Shown: positions 54,316-62,812 of the stretch, piece after piece
Layout: the number at the start of each line of letters is the position of its first letter
Numbering within the stretch: the stretch's first letter is position 1
Assembly (NCBI GenBank): GCA_031291475.1
Contig: JARLIY010000069.1
Coordinates: 1 to 64,000 of the forward strand
From: Xanthobacteraceae bacterium
Lineage (GTDB): Bacteria > Pseudomonadota > Alphaproteobacteria > Rhizobiales > Xanthobacteraceae
Direction of reading: 5' to 3'
DNA length: 64,000 bases
Notes under the pieces: model-generated
The model's database searches: none
What the model was told of the DNA's origin: nothing
The model's input: the letters and a program-made list of their open reading frames with translations, nothing else
Position numbers and translations under genes: made by a program

Positions 54316-55121
54316 GACGGTCCTCCCGGGCCGAGGTTGCCGCCGCCGCCCCGCGGCGGCCTTTTTGCACTAGCTTACGCCGCCGGCGACGCGTTGCAAC
54401 GCGCAAACCGATCTGTTCTCGCGGCGCGGATGCGCCCGAGTTTTGCAACGGCATTAAAGCACTCGTCACCACCGGGCTTGACCCGGTGGTCCATGCTGAC
54501 GAGCGGTTCTTGAAGCAGATCGGTTGACCCGATCGAGCCTCTCTTCCGCATGGACCACCGGATCAAGTCCGGCAATGACGAACAAAGAAACAACAAAAAA
54601 AGGAGGCAGAACGCCGGCAGACGTGTAGTTCAACGATCCGCACCGCAGACAACTTTACGCAGTCTGCGCAAACCATCTGCTTCGGGTGCGGCGCGCGTCC
54701 AGCGGGACGCGCCGCCTGTCGGCGTTCCACCGCGGCTCTTCGGGGAGCGAGCCAACGCCCCCGTTCCAGCTTCAGGCGCACTTCCTGGGGACGCGGTTTC
54801 CCTGTCCCAGTCCAGCGACTTGGTCGCAGACCGGGTCCTAATGCCGGCCGGGCGTTGTCCCGAAGCCGCCCGAGAGCGGAATGTATCGTTTCCGCGCGCG
54901 GGCGCCGCTCTCGCTCCGCGATCAGGAGTACCCTCATGATGGCGTCTTGAATGAGCGAGATTGGCTTATGTAACTGAAACAGAGACGATTTCCATTTTGT
55001 CGCGCTGTCGGTGACGCGCGGATCCGGCTGCCGTTCGCAAAATTCACATTTTTTGCCGTTTAAACTTTCCCGCCGGCCACGGCGTGAAAGAGGCTCATCG
55101 AGTCGTCAGGAAGAGTTGCGG
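54316..55121. other. 806-base region without a convincing gene
   Basis: It holds a palindromic repeat (54465-54579) and then a GC-rich stretch (about 54600-54960) with several strong stem-loops, e.g. GCGCGTCC/GGACGCGC (54693-54712) and GCGGAA/TTCCGC (54876-54895). A minus-strand frame runs through 54563-54937 but is Arg/Pro-rich, covers part of the repeat and has no ribosome site, so I do not call it a gene. A structured RNA is possible but unproven. Confidence 0.5.
54465..54579. repeat. palindromic repeat (CACCGGGCTTGACCCGGTGG family)
   Basis: The left arm CCGGGCTTGACCCGGTGG with GTCCATGC pairs with GCATGGAC and CCACCGGATCAAGTCCGG at the right, about 50 bases apart. It ends in GGCAATGAC like the other repeats in the window. 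It is a common layout for rhizobial intergenic repeats. Confidence 0.8.
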
Positions 55122-55775
55122 ATGAAGCGTAGACTAACCCTTGGCCCGAACCGCCGCGTCCTGCTCGCGGCTTTGCTTGCTGCCGGCGGATCTGCGGTTA
55201 CCCTCGCCGGCTGCGGCGGCACCTTCATGGGGGAGCAGGAACAGCCCAAAGGGCCCGATCCGGCTTTCGCGCGCAAGATCGTGACCTACCCGTCGCCCGA
55301 GCCCGCGGGCACCATCATCGTCGATCCGGGCGCCCATTACCTCTACCGCATCCAGGGCGACGGAACGGCCATCCGTTACGGCGTCGGCGTTGGCGCCGAG
55401 GGGTTTGTGTGGAACGGCCTCGCCGTCATTCACACCAAGCAGGAATGGCCGGACTGGTATCCGCCGCCGGAGATGCTGGAGCGCAAGCCCGAGCTGCGCG
55501 AGCACATGGTGCAGCTGCAGAGCGGTATCGGCATGCCGGGCGGCCCGGACAATCCGATCGGCGCCCGCGCCATGTATCTGTGGCAGGGCAACAAGGACAC
55601 GCTCTACCGCATCCATGGCACCAACGATCCCTCGACCATCGGCCATAACGTGTCGTCGGGTTGTATCCGCCTGACCAACGACGATATCGTCGACCTTTAC
55701 AACCGCACGCCGATCGGCACCAAGGTCGTGGCCCTGGCTACCGCCACCGGCGGACCAACCGCCGCCGCGCAATAG
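55122..55775 (+). CDS. L,D-transpeptidase (YkuD domain), lipoprotein-type
   Basis: A 217-residue cell-wall enzyme. The N-terminus has a lipobox-like LAGC after a hydrophobic stretch (residues about 14-29), so it is probably a lipoprotein. The YkuD catalytic site is RIHGTNDPSTIGHNVSSGCIRL, with the catalytic cysteine and the preceding histidine in place. It makes 3-3 crosslinks or attaches proteins to peptidoglycan. Start ATG 55122 follows GGAAGAG. Monocistronic. Confidence 0.92.
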   Translation: MKRRLTLGPNRRVLLAALLAAGGSAVTLAGCGGTFMGEQEQPKGPDPAFARKIVTYPSPEPAGTIIVDPGAHYLYRIQGDGTAIRYGVGVGAEGFVWNGLAVIHTKQEWPDWYPPPEMLERKPELREHMVQLQSGIGMPGGPDNPIGARAMYLWQGNKDTLYRIHGTNDPSTIGHNVSSGCIRLTNDDIVDLYNRTPIGTKVVALATATGGPTAAAQ

Positions 55776-55905
55776 CACCGCCGCCGCGCCCGCGGCTTCA
55801 CTGACGATTTGCGCGATGATAGCGTCTTAAGCGCGAGGCCGCGATCGCGGGCGAGTTTGTCCGAACGCAGTGCCATTTAAGAAAAAACGCCGAACGGAGG
55901 GATCT

Positions 55906-57036
55906 ATGTCGACGAACGCCAAGGCTCCGTTTCGAGCCGACCATGTCGGCAGTCTGCTGCGTCCCGACAAATTGCAGCAAGCCCGCATGCAGCGGCAACG
56001 CAAGAACATCGCCGCCGAGCGTTTGCGCGAGATCGAGGACGAAAGCATCCGCGAGGTCGTGAAGCTGCAGGAAGATGCCGGCCTTGAAGGCATCACCGAC
56101 GGCGAGCTTCGGCGCGATTATTGGCACCTCGATTTCCTCACCGAGATTGGCGGCGTCGTGTTCGAAGAGGGGCATAACCCGCTGAAATGGCACCGTCAGG
56201 ACGGCATCCAGCTCGAATGGGTGCCGCCCGAGGTGAAGGTCAAGGCGCGCATCACACGGCCGCACCCGATCCAGCTCAAGGACTTCGAGTTCCTCAAATC
56301 GGCCACCGGCAAAACCGCCAAGGTCTGCATTCCCTCCCCGTCGATGATGATCGTGCAGGGCGGCGAAAGGGTCATCGATTTCAAGGTCTATCCGGATCGC
56401 GACCAGTTCTTCACCGATCTGTCGCGCGCCTATGCGCAGGAAGTCGCCGACCTTGCCCGGGCGGGCTGCCGCTATCTGCAGCTTGACGACACCTTTCTGG
56501 CCTTCCTGTGCGACGACAAGATCGGCGCCGCAATGGGGCGCAGCAATGAAGACACGCGGGCCATGGCGCGGCTGTCGGCAAGACTGATCAACGACGCGAT
56601 CAGGGATCGGCCGAAAGACATGGCCGTATGCATTCACCTGTGCCGCGGCAACTATCAAAGCTCGTGGCTGAGTTCGGGTGGCTACGACCCGATCGCCGAG
56701 ATTCTTTTGGGCGAGATCGACGTGGACGGCTATTTTCTCGAATACGACGATGAGCGGTCGGGCGGATTCGCGCCGCTGCGTTTTCTGCCCAAAGGCAAGA
56801 AAGTCGTGCTCGGCCTCGTCAGCTCCAAATTCGTCAAGCTCGAACCGGTGGACGCGCTGAAGCGCCGCATCGACGAAGCGGCCGAGGTCGTGCCGCTCGA
56901 GCAACTCGCGATCAGCCCGCAATGCGGATTTTCGTCGACCGCCGAAGGTAACGTCATCTCCGTCGAGGGCGAGAGGAAAAAACTGGAGCTTTGCGTCGCC
57001 GTCGCGCGGGACGTGTGGGGCGGCGTCGTCAACTGA
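55906..57036 (+). CDS. MetE-like methyltransferase/UROD-MetE fold protein (first of pair)
   Basis: A 376-residue protein equivalent to the C-terminal catalytic domain of cobalamin-independent methionine synthase. The zinc ligands correspond to the H and C of CIHLCRGN, the E of FLEYDD and the C of SPQCGFSS. It begins FRADHVGSLLRPDKL, typical of the short forms. The start ATG at 55906 follows GGAGGG. It lacks the N-terminal folate-channel domain. Possible activities include homocysteine methyltransfer from a small donor and, as in the same fold, epoxyalkane:CoM-type thiol transfer. A short GC palindrome follows the stop codon. Confidence 0.85.
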   Translation: MSTNAKAPFRADHVGSLLRPDKLQQARMQRQRKNIAAERLREIEDESIREVVKLQEDAGLEGITDGELRRDYWHLDFLTEIGGVVFEEGHNPLKWHRQDGIQLEWVPPEVKVKARITRPHPIQLKDFEFLKSATGKTAKVCIPSPSMMIVQGGERVIDFKVYPDRDQFFTDLSRAYAQEVADLARAGCRYLQLDDTFLAFLCDDKIGAAMGRSNEDTRAMARLSARLINDAIRDRPKDMAVCIHLCRGNYQSSWLSSGGYDPIAEILLGEIDVDGYFLEYDDERSGGFAPLRFLPKGKKVVLGLVSSKFVKLEPVDALKRRIDEAAEVVPLEQLAISPQCGFSSTAEGNVISVEGERKKLELCVAVARDVWGGVVN

Positions 57037-57039
57037 TAA

Positions 57040-57065
57040 TTCCCTCCCCCTTGTGGGGGGAAGGA
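57040..57065. terminator. GC palindrome between convergent MetE-like genes
   Basis: TCCCTCCCCC and GGGGGGAAGGA flank TTGT in the 57-base gap between two convergent genes. It is the half-hairpin unit of the element at 34530-34655 and may work as a bidirectional terminator. Confidence 0.6.
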
Positions 57066-57093
57066 ACTCGGTTTCTGAGCTGCTATCTGTGCG

Positions 57094-58110
57094 TTAAAGC
57101 GTGCAAGCGGCTTCGACCATGTTCTCCATCTTCGCTCGCAGCACCGGGATGCTCCGCGACGGATGCCGGCCGAAGCCGCAGGACGGCGACACCCACAGCC
57201 GCTCTTCGCCGACCACGCGCGCCCAATCGGCAATGCGCTCGCGTATTTTCTGAACCGACTCGATCCAATAGCTGCCTTCGTCGACGATTCCGGCAGCAAG
57301 CTGCATTTTTTTCGGCATTCTCTTGAACGAGTCACGCTCGATCCACTGAAAGAAGTATTTGACCTCAAACGCGGCGATATCGATAACGCCGTCGAGCCGC
57401 TCCAGAATGTCGACCCAGGGCGCGCAGTGCAGCGCGTGTGAGATCGGCCGACCGCGCAGATTGCCGTTGCAGAAATGCAGCGATTTCTTCGCCTTGACGC
57501 CCTCGAAGCAGGGCGCGATCAAATCGGCCGCCTGCTGCGCGGTCATCATCCCCATGTTGACTTCGCCGCCAAAGATCGGCGCGTCGAGCTGCACGTTGGC
57601 GCAGCCCTCGTCGGCCATGGCGCGCAACTCCTGGTTGACGATCTTGGTGATCGCCGGCATTTGCGCGGTGAGCGAATCCATCTGGTCGCGGCCGGCGACG
57701 ACCACCTCGTAGGGCGCGACGACGGCGGCCTTCTTCACGCCGCCCGGCAATTTCTTTTCGCGGCGGAAGGCTTCCAGATAGCCGAGGCCATTCGGCGCGC
57801 TGATCTTGCCGACGATCCTGGCGTGGGTCATGTCGTCGTAATCGAACACGTCGGCGGCCTGCGGCTTGTCGATCTCCAGCCCGGTGATGACCTTGTGCAT
57901 GTGCAGGATGAAATTGTCGGTGTGGTATTCCCCGCCGGTCCATTCGTCCAAGCCGAGATCGCGCTGCTCCTTGATGGCCTTGGCCGCCGCGCGATTGAGG
58001 ATCGCTTCGCTTGCCTGCGGCGAGCAATGACCCGCGTGGTGGCGGGCCAGATCTTTTTCCATTTCCGGATGAAGCCACCACGAGCCGACGACGGTGGTGC
58101 GAACGCCCAT
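57094..58110 (-). CDS. MetE-like methyltransferase/UROD-MetE fold protein (second of pair)
   Basis: A 338-residue paralogue, convergent to the gene at 55906. It keeps the zinc ligands in SLHFCNGNLRG (H, C), a glutamate in AAFEVKYFF and the cysteine of SPSCGFGRHP. It starts VRTTVVGSWWLHPE at the ATG at 58110, preceded by AGGACTGG. The two proteins are too divergent to be a recent duplication by eye. The pair may form two steps or two substrate specificities of one pathway; substrate unknown. Confidence 0.83.
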   Translation of the reverse strand: MGVRTTVVGSWWLHPEMEKDLARHHAGHCSPQASEAILNRAAAKAIKEQRDLGLDEWTGGEYHTDNFILHMHKVITGLEIDKPQAADVFDYDDMTHARIVGKISAPNGLGYLEAFRREKKLPGGVKKAAVVAPYEVVVAGRDQMDSLTAQMPAITKIVNQELRAMADEGCANVQLDAPIFGGEVNMGMMTAQQAADLIAPCFEGVKAKKSLHFCNGNLRGRPISHALHCAPWVDILERLDGVIDIAAFEVKYFFQWIERDSFKRMPKKMQLAAGIVDEGSYWIESVQKIRERIADWARVVGEERLWVSPSCGFGRHPSRSIPVLRAKMENMVEAACTL

Positions 58111-58262
58111 TTCCAGTCCTCCCGGTTTTCGTTTTGTAAGTTGTTCTGACACGAAGTCGCCGTCGTCCCCGGCCGTTGCCGCCGAGGACGATCGCGACGT
58201 GAGAATTTTCCGAACTCAGCGAAGGCGGGTCAAGCCGCCTTCGAGAGCGGCGAGAGCGATGC

Positions 58263-59468
58263 TCACGCCCAGCTGGTCTTGAGCTTGACCGGCACGTAGT
58301 CGGAATCGGGGTAACCGACCCCGCCGGCGGCGTGGAACCACGGGCCTTGCCACTGGCCAACCGTATAGAGCCGGTTGAGCAGCTGATTGCGCATGTCGAA
58401 CTCGCCCAGCAGGGTCTTGTAGGTATGGCTCTTGATGTGGGCGGCGATGGCTTCGCGATCCATCGAGCCCGCCCCTTCGATCGCCTGCGTCAGCAGCTGG
58501 TTGTTGGCGTGGTACAAGGGGCTGCCGTTGAAGTCGGCGTCGACCTTGGTCACCTCCTTGTGCACTTTGTAGAAAGCGCGGATGTCCGGCCGATCCGGCA
58601 CGCCGCCCCAACCGATAATGTTCTCCGCGGCGGCGCCGAACTTCCCATAGTAGCCCGGGAAGGCGCAGCCGATGCCGTTGAAGTACACCCGCACGTTGAA
58701 GTCTTCGATCTTGGCCTGCTCGGTCAAGCCGAAGGTGTCCGGCGGATAGGACCAAGCGATGAAGGCATCGGGATTGGTCGCCTTCGCGCCCTTGATCACC
58801 GGCGCGTAGTCCTGCGTGCCCAGCGGGTAGGACTTGTTGTAGACGATCTCGAAGCCGGCCGCCGGGAAGGCCGTCTTGCTGATGTTGGAGATTTCGATTC
58901 CGTATTCGTCGGCGATATTGACCATGGCGACCTTGTTGCCGATCTGGCCGGACGCCCGGAATTTCTTGAGGACGTCGATCGTGGTCGTGGCGTAGTGGGT
59001 GAGCGTGCCGTTGCCGAAGAACAACAGCGGATATTTCTTGACCAGGTCCGGACCGAGCTCGGTAACGCAGGCAACCGGGATCTGCGGATAGCCCAGCCTG
59101 GCAAACGTCGGAATCGCGGCCACGTTGAAGCCGGTGCCGTACAGTCCCGCGATCCAATCGACTTTGTCCACCGCGGCGAGGCGCTCCACGGCCTTGATCG
59201 CTTCCGGCGGCTGCGTGCGGTCGTCGTACTCGATCAGCGCGACCTTGTGCTGACCGGTCTTGAGTTTGAGGCCGCCTGCCTCGTTGACCTGATAGGCCCA
59301 AAGCCGCCACGGCGGGAAGTGAGTGACCGCCGCGCCGGGCGCGAGCGGGCCGGTTTTCGCCCCGACCACGCCAACCTTGACGATTCCTTGATCCGCTCTT
59401 GCCGAGCGTACGAACGGTGCAGCCAGCGCCGTTGCGCCCGCGTATTTCAGTAAATCGCGTCGTCGCAT
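58263..59468 (-). CDS. periplasmic ABC binding protein, branched-chain amino-acid/amide type (LivK-like)
   Basis: A 401-residue binding protein. The N-terminus MRRRDLLKYAGATALAAP is a twin-arginine signal. The mature protein has the type I PBP layout (VKVGVVGAKTGPLAPGA at the start; IAWSYPPDTFGLTEQ mid-protein). No permease or ATPase gene lies beside it, so it is an orphan that must use a transporter encoded elsewhere or act as a sensor. In this family ligands range from branched-chain amino acids to amides and aromatic acids. Confidence 0.88.
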   Translation of the reverse strand: MRRRDLLKYAGATALAAPFVRSARADQGIVKVGVVGAKTGPLAPGAAVTHFPPWRLWAYQVNEAGGLKLKTGQHKVALIEYDDRTQPPEAIKAVERLAAVDKVDWIAGLYGTGFNVAAIPTFARLGYPQIPVACVTELGPDLVKKYPLLFFGNGTLTHYATTTIDVLKKFRASGQIGNKVAMVNIADEYGIEISNISKTAFPAAGFEIVYNKSYPLGTQDYAPVIKGAKATNPDAFIAWSYPPDTFGLTEQAKIEDFNVRVYFNGIGCAFPGYYGKFGAAAENIIGWGGVPDRPDIRAFYKVHKEVTKVDADFNGSPLYHANNQLLTQAIEGAGSMDREAIAAHIKSHTYKTLLGEFDMRNQLLNRLYTVGQWQGPWFHAAGGVGYPDSDYVPVKLKTSWA

Positions 59469-59658
59469 GTTGACCTCCCTCGAGGTTTGGATTTTCCCGG
59501 GGATTGTTCCCCCGCCGGTTTTTTCGTGAAAATGCGCACGTCGAATTCATGACCGAGATCGGCGCACCAAACAACTGTATCCTAATTCAAGCCGCTCCGC
59601 ACGAATTCCGCGTGCTGGGGCGCAATAATTGGGATCGCTGATGACTCGAAAGGTGGGC

Positions 59659-59698
59659 GAAGCGGGTGGGCGGCGCGACGGAAGCGGGTGGGCAGCGC
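59659..59698. repeat. two tandem 18-base direct repeats
   Basis: GAAGCGGGTGGGCGGCGC at 59659-59676 and GAAGCGGGTGGGCAGCGC at 59681-59698 differ at one base. The pitch of 22 bases is two helical turns, which may suit a protein-binding pair. Function unknown. Confidence 0.6.
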
Positions 59699-59730
59699 AG
59701 TCCTAACAACAACGGCACCAGTCGAAACAA

Positions 59731-59754
59731 CCAAGTCGGCTGTAGTCGACTTGG
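59731..59754 (-). terminator. hairpin after the chemoreceptor gene
   Basis: CCAAGTCG and CGACTTGG are perfect complements with an eight-base loop, starting 17 bases after the stop codon of the minus-strand chemoreceptor gene. On that strand it is followed by GGTTGTTTC, a weak T-run. Confidence 0.6.
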
Positions 59755-59770
59755 AGTCATTTTGCTCGCG

Positions 59771-61072
59771 CTAGATCGAGACCTTGCGCAGGAAGCCGTC
59801 GACGCTGCCGCGCAGGCTGTCCGCCGCCTCCTCCACCGCCCGCGACGCTTCCAACACCGTGTCCGCCGATGCGTGCATGTCGCCGATGGCGCCGGACACG
59901 CGCTGCAGCACGGCGACGACGTACCTCGTCCCCGATGCCGCCGCCGTGACGCTGCGCGAGATTTCCTTGGTGGCCGCGTTCTGCTCCTCGACCGAGGTGG
60001 CGATGGCGGTGGTGAATTGCCGGATCTCCTGCATGCGGGCGGCGATGTTGCCGATGGCGCCGACCGCGCTTTGCGTCGAGTACTGTACCGCGGCGATCTG
60101 GGCGGCAATGTCGTCGGTCGCCTTGCCGGTCTGCACGGCGAGCACCTTGACTTCGGAGGCGACGACGGCGAAGCCCTTGCCGGCGGCGCCGGCGCGCGCC
60201 GCTTCGATGGCGGCGTTGAGCGCCAGCAAATTGGTCTGCCCCGCCACGCCCTGAATGAGCTTGACGACGTCGTCGATCTTTTGCGCCGCGCGTGCCAGCC
60301 CGGCGATGTCCGCGTTGGTCGATGCTGCCTGCGTGGCCACGACGCCCACCACCTCGGAGGCGCGTACCAGCTGGCTGTTGATCTCGGCGATCGATTTGTC
60401 CAATTGGTCCGCCGCCGTAGCGGCCACCGCAACGCTGCCGTATGCGTCGTTCGAGGTGGCGACCGCGCCCGCCGTCTGCGCGGTGGTCTCGTTCGAGGTC
60501 GCCGACAGGATCGTCGCGGTCGATTTCATCGCCGAGACGCTCTCGGCGACGGTCTGCAGGACGCCTTTGAGACTTTCGCGGAACCAGGCGATCGCTTCCT
60601 CCACCACCGCGCGGCGCGTTTCCTGCTCGCGGACCAGGACATTCCTGCGCTCCGCCGAACGCCGCTCGGTGATGTCGTCGTGTGTGCCGACCCAGTATTT
60701 GGAGCCGCGGATCGCGCGGTTGATGACCGAAATGGCGCGGCCGTCTGCGGTTTCGGTGACGAAACGGACGATCTCGCCGGCAGCCATGCTCGCCATCAGC
60801 TCGGCGCAATACTGCGCCGGATTGCGCTGCAGGCTGCCGCTTTGCGTGCGGTTACGGATGATGTCGATGAGCGCCGCGCCGGGCTTCACGACATCCGGCG
60901 AAAGTCCGTACATCGTCAGATATTGATCGTTGCAGACGGCCAGGCGGCCCTTAGTGTCGAACATGACCACGCCCTGGGTCATGTTGTTGAGCGCGAGCGC
61001 CAGCAGGTGACGCCTGCGGTCGAGCCCGCGGCCCCCCGCCAGTTGCCTCAACCCGTTGAGGACCCGGAACAT
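59771..61072 (-). CDS. soluble PAS-containing methyl-accepting chemotaxis protein
   Basis: A 433-residue protein with no membrane segment. Residues about 28-140 form a PAS-type sensor ([31 protein letters not shown] end). A short linker helix leads to the MCP signalling domain (about 165-425), whose hairpin tip has [17 protein letters not shown], the CheA/CheW contact. It probably senses a cytoplasmic ligand or redox state. No che genes are near. A hairpin follows the gene. Confidence 0.9.
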   Translation of the reverse strand: MFRVLNGLRQLAGGRGLDRRRHLLALALNNMTQGVVMFDTKGRLAVCNDQYLTMYGLSPDVVKPGAALIDIIRNRTQSGSLQRNPAQYCAELMASMAAGEIVRFVTETADGRAISVINRAIRGSKYWVGTHDDITERRSAERRNVLVREQETRRAVVEEAIAWFRESLKGVLQTVAESVSAMKSTATILSATSNETTAQTAGAVATSNDAYGSVAVAATAADQLDKSIAEINSQLVRASEVVGVVATQAASTNADIAGLARAAQKIDDVVKLIQGVAGQTNLLALNAAIEAARAGAAGKGFAVVASEVKVLAVQTGKATDDIAAQIAAVQYSTQSAVGAIGNIAARMQEIRQFTTAIATSVEEQNAATKEISRSVTAAASGTRYVVAVLQRVSGAIGDMHASADTVLEASRAVEEAADSLRGSVDGFLRKVSI

Positions 61073-61153
61073 CGTATCTCGCGCCTGGTCTTTCCCCCTA
61101 TTCCGTTGCTACCGGAGATCGATTTAGCTTTCGTTAATCACGTCACATGCTCA

Positions 61154-61921
61154 TCAAATGCTCATGCCGCCGTCCACCATCAGCAAGGTGCCGGTGGTAA
61201 AGCTCGACGCGTCGGAGGCGAGATAGAGCACCGAGCGCGCCACTTCGTCGGGGCGGCCATGGCGGCGCAGCGGAATCATGTCGTTGAAGAACTGCGTGCC
61301 GTCGCGCCCGATCAGCTCGCCCAGTTTCTTTTCCACGCTCAACTGGAAGTCGTTGTCCACCGGACCCGGATGAATGGTGTTGACGCGGATGTTGCGCGGG
61401 GCGAGCTCCTTGGCGAGCACGCGCATCAGGCCGACCTGGCCATGCTTGGCGGTGATGTAGCCATAGACGCCGGGGTCGCCGGTCACGCCGGCGACGCTCG
61501 AGGTGATGATGATCGAGCCGCCGTCGTTCATCTGCGGCACCGCATGTTTGGCGCAGAGGAACGCGCCCTTGATATGCACGGCGAGCACGGAATCGAACAC
61601 GTCTTCCGGATAATCGGCGATCGGCGCGACGGTACCGAAATTGCCGGCATTGCTGAACAGAACGTCGATCTTGCCGAACTTGGCCACGGTGCGCGCGACC
61701 GCGTTCTTGACCTGATCGGATTTGGTCACGTCGGCCGTGCACCAGGCGACCGTATCTTTGCCCGTGCCGACGTCGGAGGCGGTCTTTTTCAACGCCGCTT
61801 CGCTTAGATCCACCAGCATCACGCTCGCGCCTTCGTCGAGCAGGAGCTTCGCCGACGCCGCGCCGATCGAGCCGGAGCCGCCGGTGATCACGCAGACTTT
61901 GCCCTGCATTTGCTTCGCCAT
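61154..61921 (-). CDS. SDR-family oxidoreductase
   Basis: A 255-residue classical short-chain dehydrogenase. The cofactor loop is CVITGGSGSIGAASAKLL, the NAG motif reads NAGNFG, and the catalytic Ser-Tyr-Lys are in IITSS and YGYITAKHG. The acidic residue after the second strand (VMLVDLSE) favours NAD over NADP. The substrate is not identifiable. The gene is alone and divergent from the isochorismatase-like gene. Confidence 0.9.
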   Translation of the reverse strand: MAKQMQGKVCVITGGSGSIGAASAKLLLDEGASVMLVDLSEAALKKTASDVGTGKDTVAWCTADVTKSDQVKNAVARTVAKFGKIDVLFSNAGNFGTVAPIADYPEDVFDSVLAVHIKGAFLCAKHAVPQMNDGGSIIITSSVAGVTGDPGVYGYITAKHGQVGLMRVLAKELAPRNIRVNTIHPGPVDNDFQLSVEKKLGELIGRDGTQFFNDMIPLRRHGRPDEVARSVLYLASDASSFTTGTLLMVDGGMSI

Positions 61922-62078
61922 CGTTTCCTCCCCTTTGGCGGAAGAAACCTATCACGGCGGCGGCGGGCTGGCGCAACGGGGCGAAGGACGGCGGAGCGTT
62001 CGGTGCCGACGATCGCCGGGCGTGGAGTCCGCGCCGCCCCGATGCTATGAATGTGGCAAGCCGCAACGGAGGAACGCC

Positions 62079-62777
62079 ATGCACAAGATCGACATACCCG
62101 AGGCCGTCATCGCCCAGGTGAAGGCGCAGCGCGGCCGCGTCAACCGCTACGACCGCCTGGTCGGTCCCAAGACCGCGCTGGTGGTGATCGATCTGCAGAA
62201 CGCATTCATGCTGCCGGGGATGCCGGTCGAAGTGCCGATGGCGCGCGAAATCGTGCCGAACGTCAACAGGCTCGCGGCGGCGACCCGCACCGCCGGCGGC
62301 AAGGTGGTTTGGGTCAAGATGTGCCTCGAAGGCCAATCCGAGGCGTGGCGGGTTTTCTTCGACGGCGATCCGCGGCGGGCAACCTTGTCCGAGCTAACTC
62401 CGGGCGCGCGCGGCTTCGAGCTTTATGCCGATCTCGATGTGCGGCCGCAGGACGCGATCGTTGTCAAGCGGCGCTTCAGCGCCTTCATCCAAGGCTCGTC
62501 CGACCTCGACCAGCAGCTGCGCGATTTCGGCATCGATACCGTGCTCATCGTCGGCACCGTGACCAATGTGTGCTGCGAATCCTCGGCGCGCGACGCGATG
62601 ATGCTCAACTATCGCCTTGTCTTCATCGCCGACGGCAATGCGGCGCTGAGCGACGTCGATCATAACGCGACACTGGCGTCGATCATTCGCGTGTTCGGCG
62701 ACGTGGCGACCACGGACGAGGCGATCGCGCTGCTCGCGGCGAAGGACAGCGAAAAGGGCCGCGAACAGGCGGCTTGA
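62079..62777 (+). CDS. isochorismatase-family cysteine hydrolase
   Basis: A 232-residue hydrolase. The catalytic triad is D38 (VVIDLQNAF), K130 (VVKRRFSAF) and C165 (GTVTNVCCESSARDAM); a second cysteine follows directly. The family cleaves C-N bonds of amides such as N-carbamoylsarcosine, nicotinamide or ureidoacrylate, or acts as isochorismatase. The start ATG at 62079 follows GGAGGAA. It precedes the MBL hydrolase gene by 35 bases, so the two probably form an operon. Confidence 0.9.
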   Translation: MHKIDIPEAVIAQVKAQRGRVNRYDRLVGPKTALVVIDLQNAFMLPGMPVEVPMAREIVPNVNRLAAATRTAGGKVVWVKMCLEGQSEAWRVFFDGDPRRATLSELTPGARGFELYADLDVRPQDAIVVKRRFSAFIQGSSDLDQQLRDFGIDTVLIVGTVTNVCCESSARDAMMLNYRLVFIADGNAALSDVDHNATLASIIRVFGDVATTDEAIALLAAKDSEKGREQAA

Positions 62778-62812
62778 GGCGCAGCGCTCTTTGCCGCGGC
62801 GCACCGGGGGCA

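Larger units (their letters stand above)
59469..59770. other. 302-base intergenic region
   Basis: No gene is seen. It holds the promoter of the binding-protein gene, a tandem 18-base repeat (59659-59698) and a terminator-like hairpin (59731-59754). Confidence 0.5.

Noticed and set aside
54563-54937. Minus-strand frame of 124 codons in the 54.3-55.1 kb gap
   Set aside because: Its 3' part is repeat sequence and it is Arg/Pro-rich, with no ribosome site and no recognisable domain.
57040-57065. Full copy of the ligase-type palindromic element
   Set aside because: Only one hairpin unit is present; it is better described as a terminator-like palindrome.
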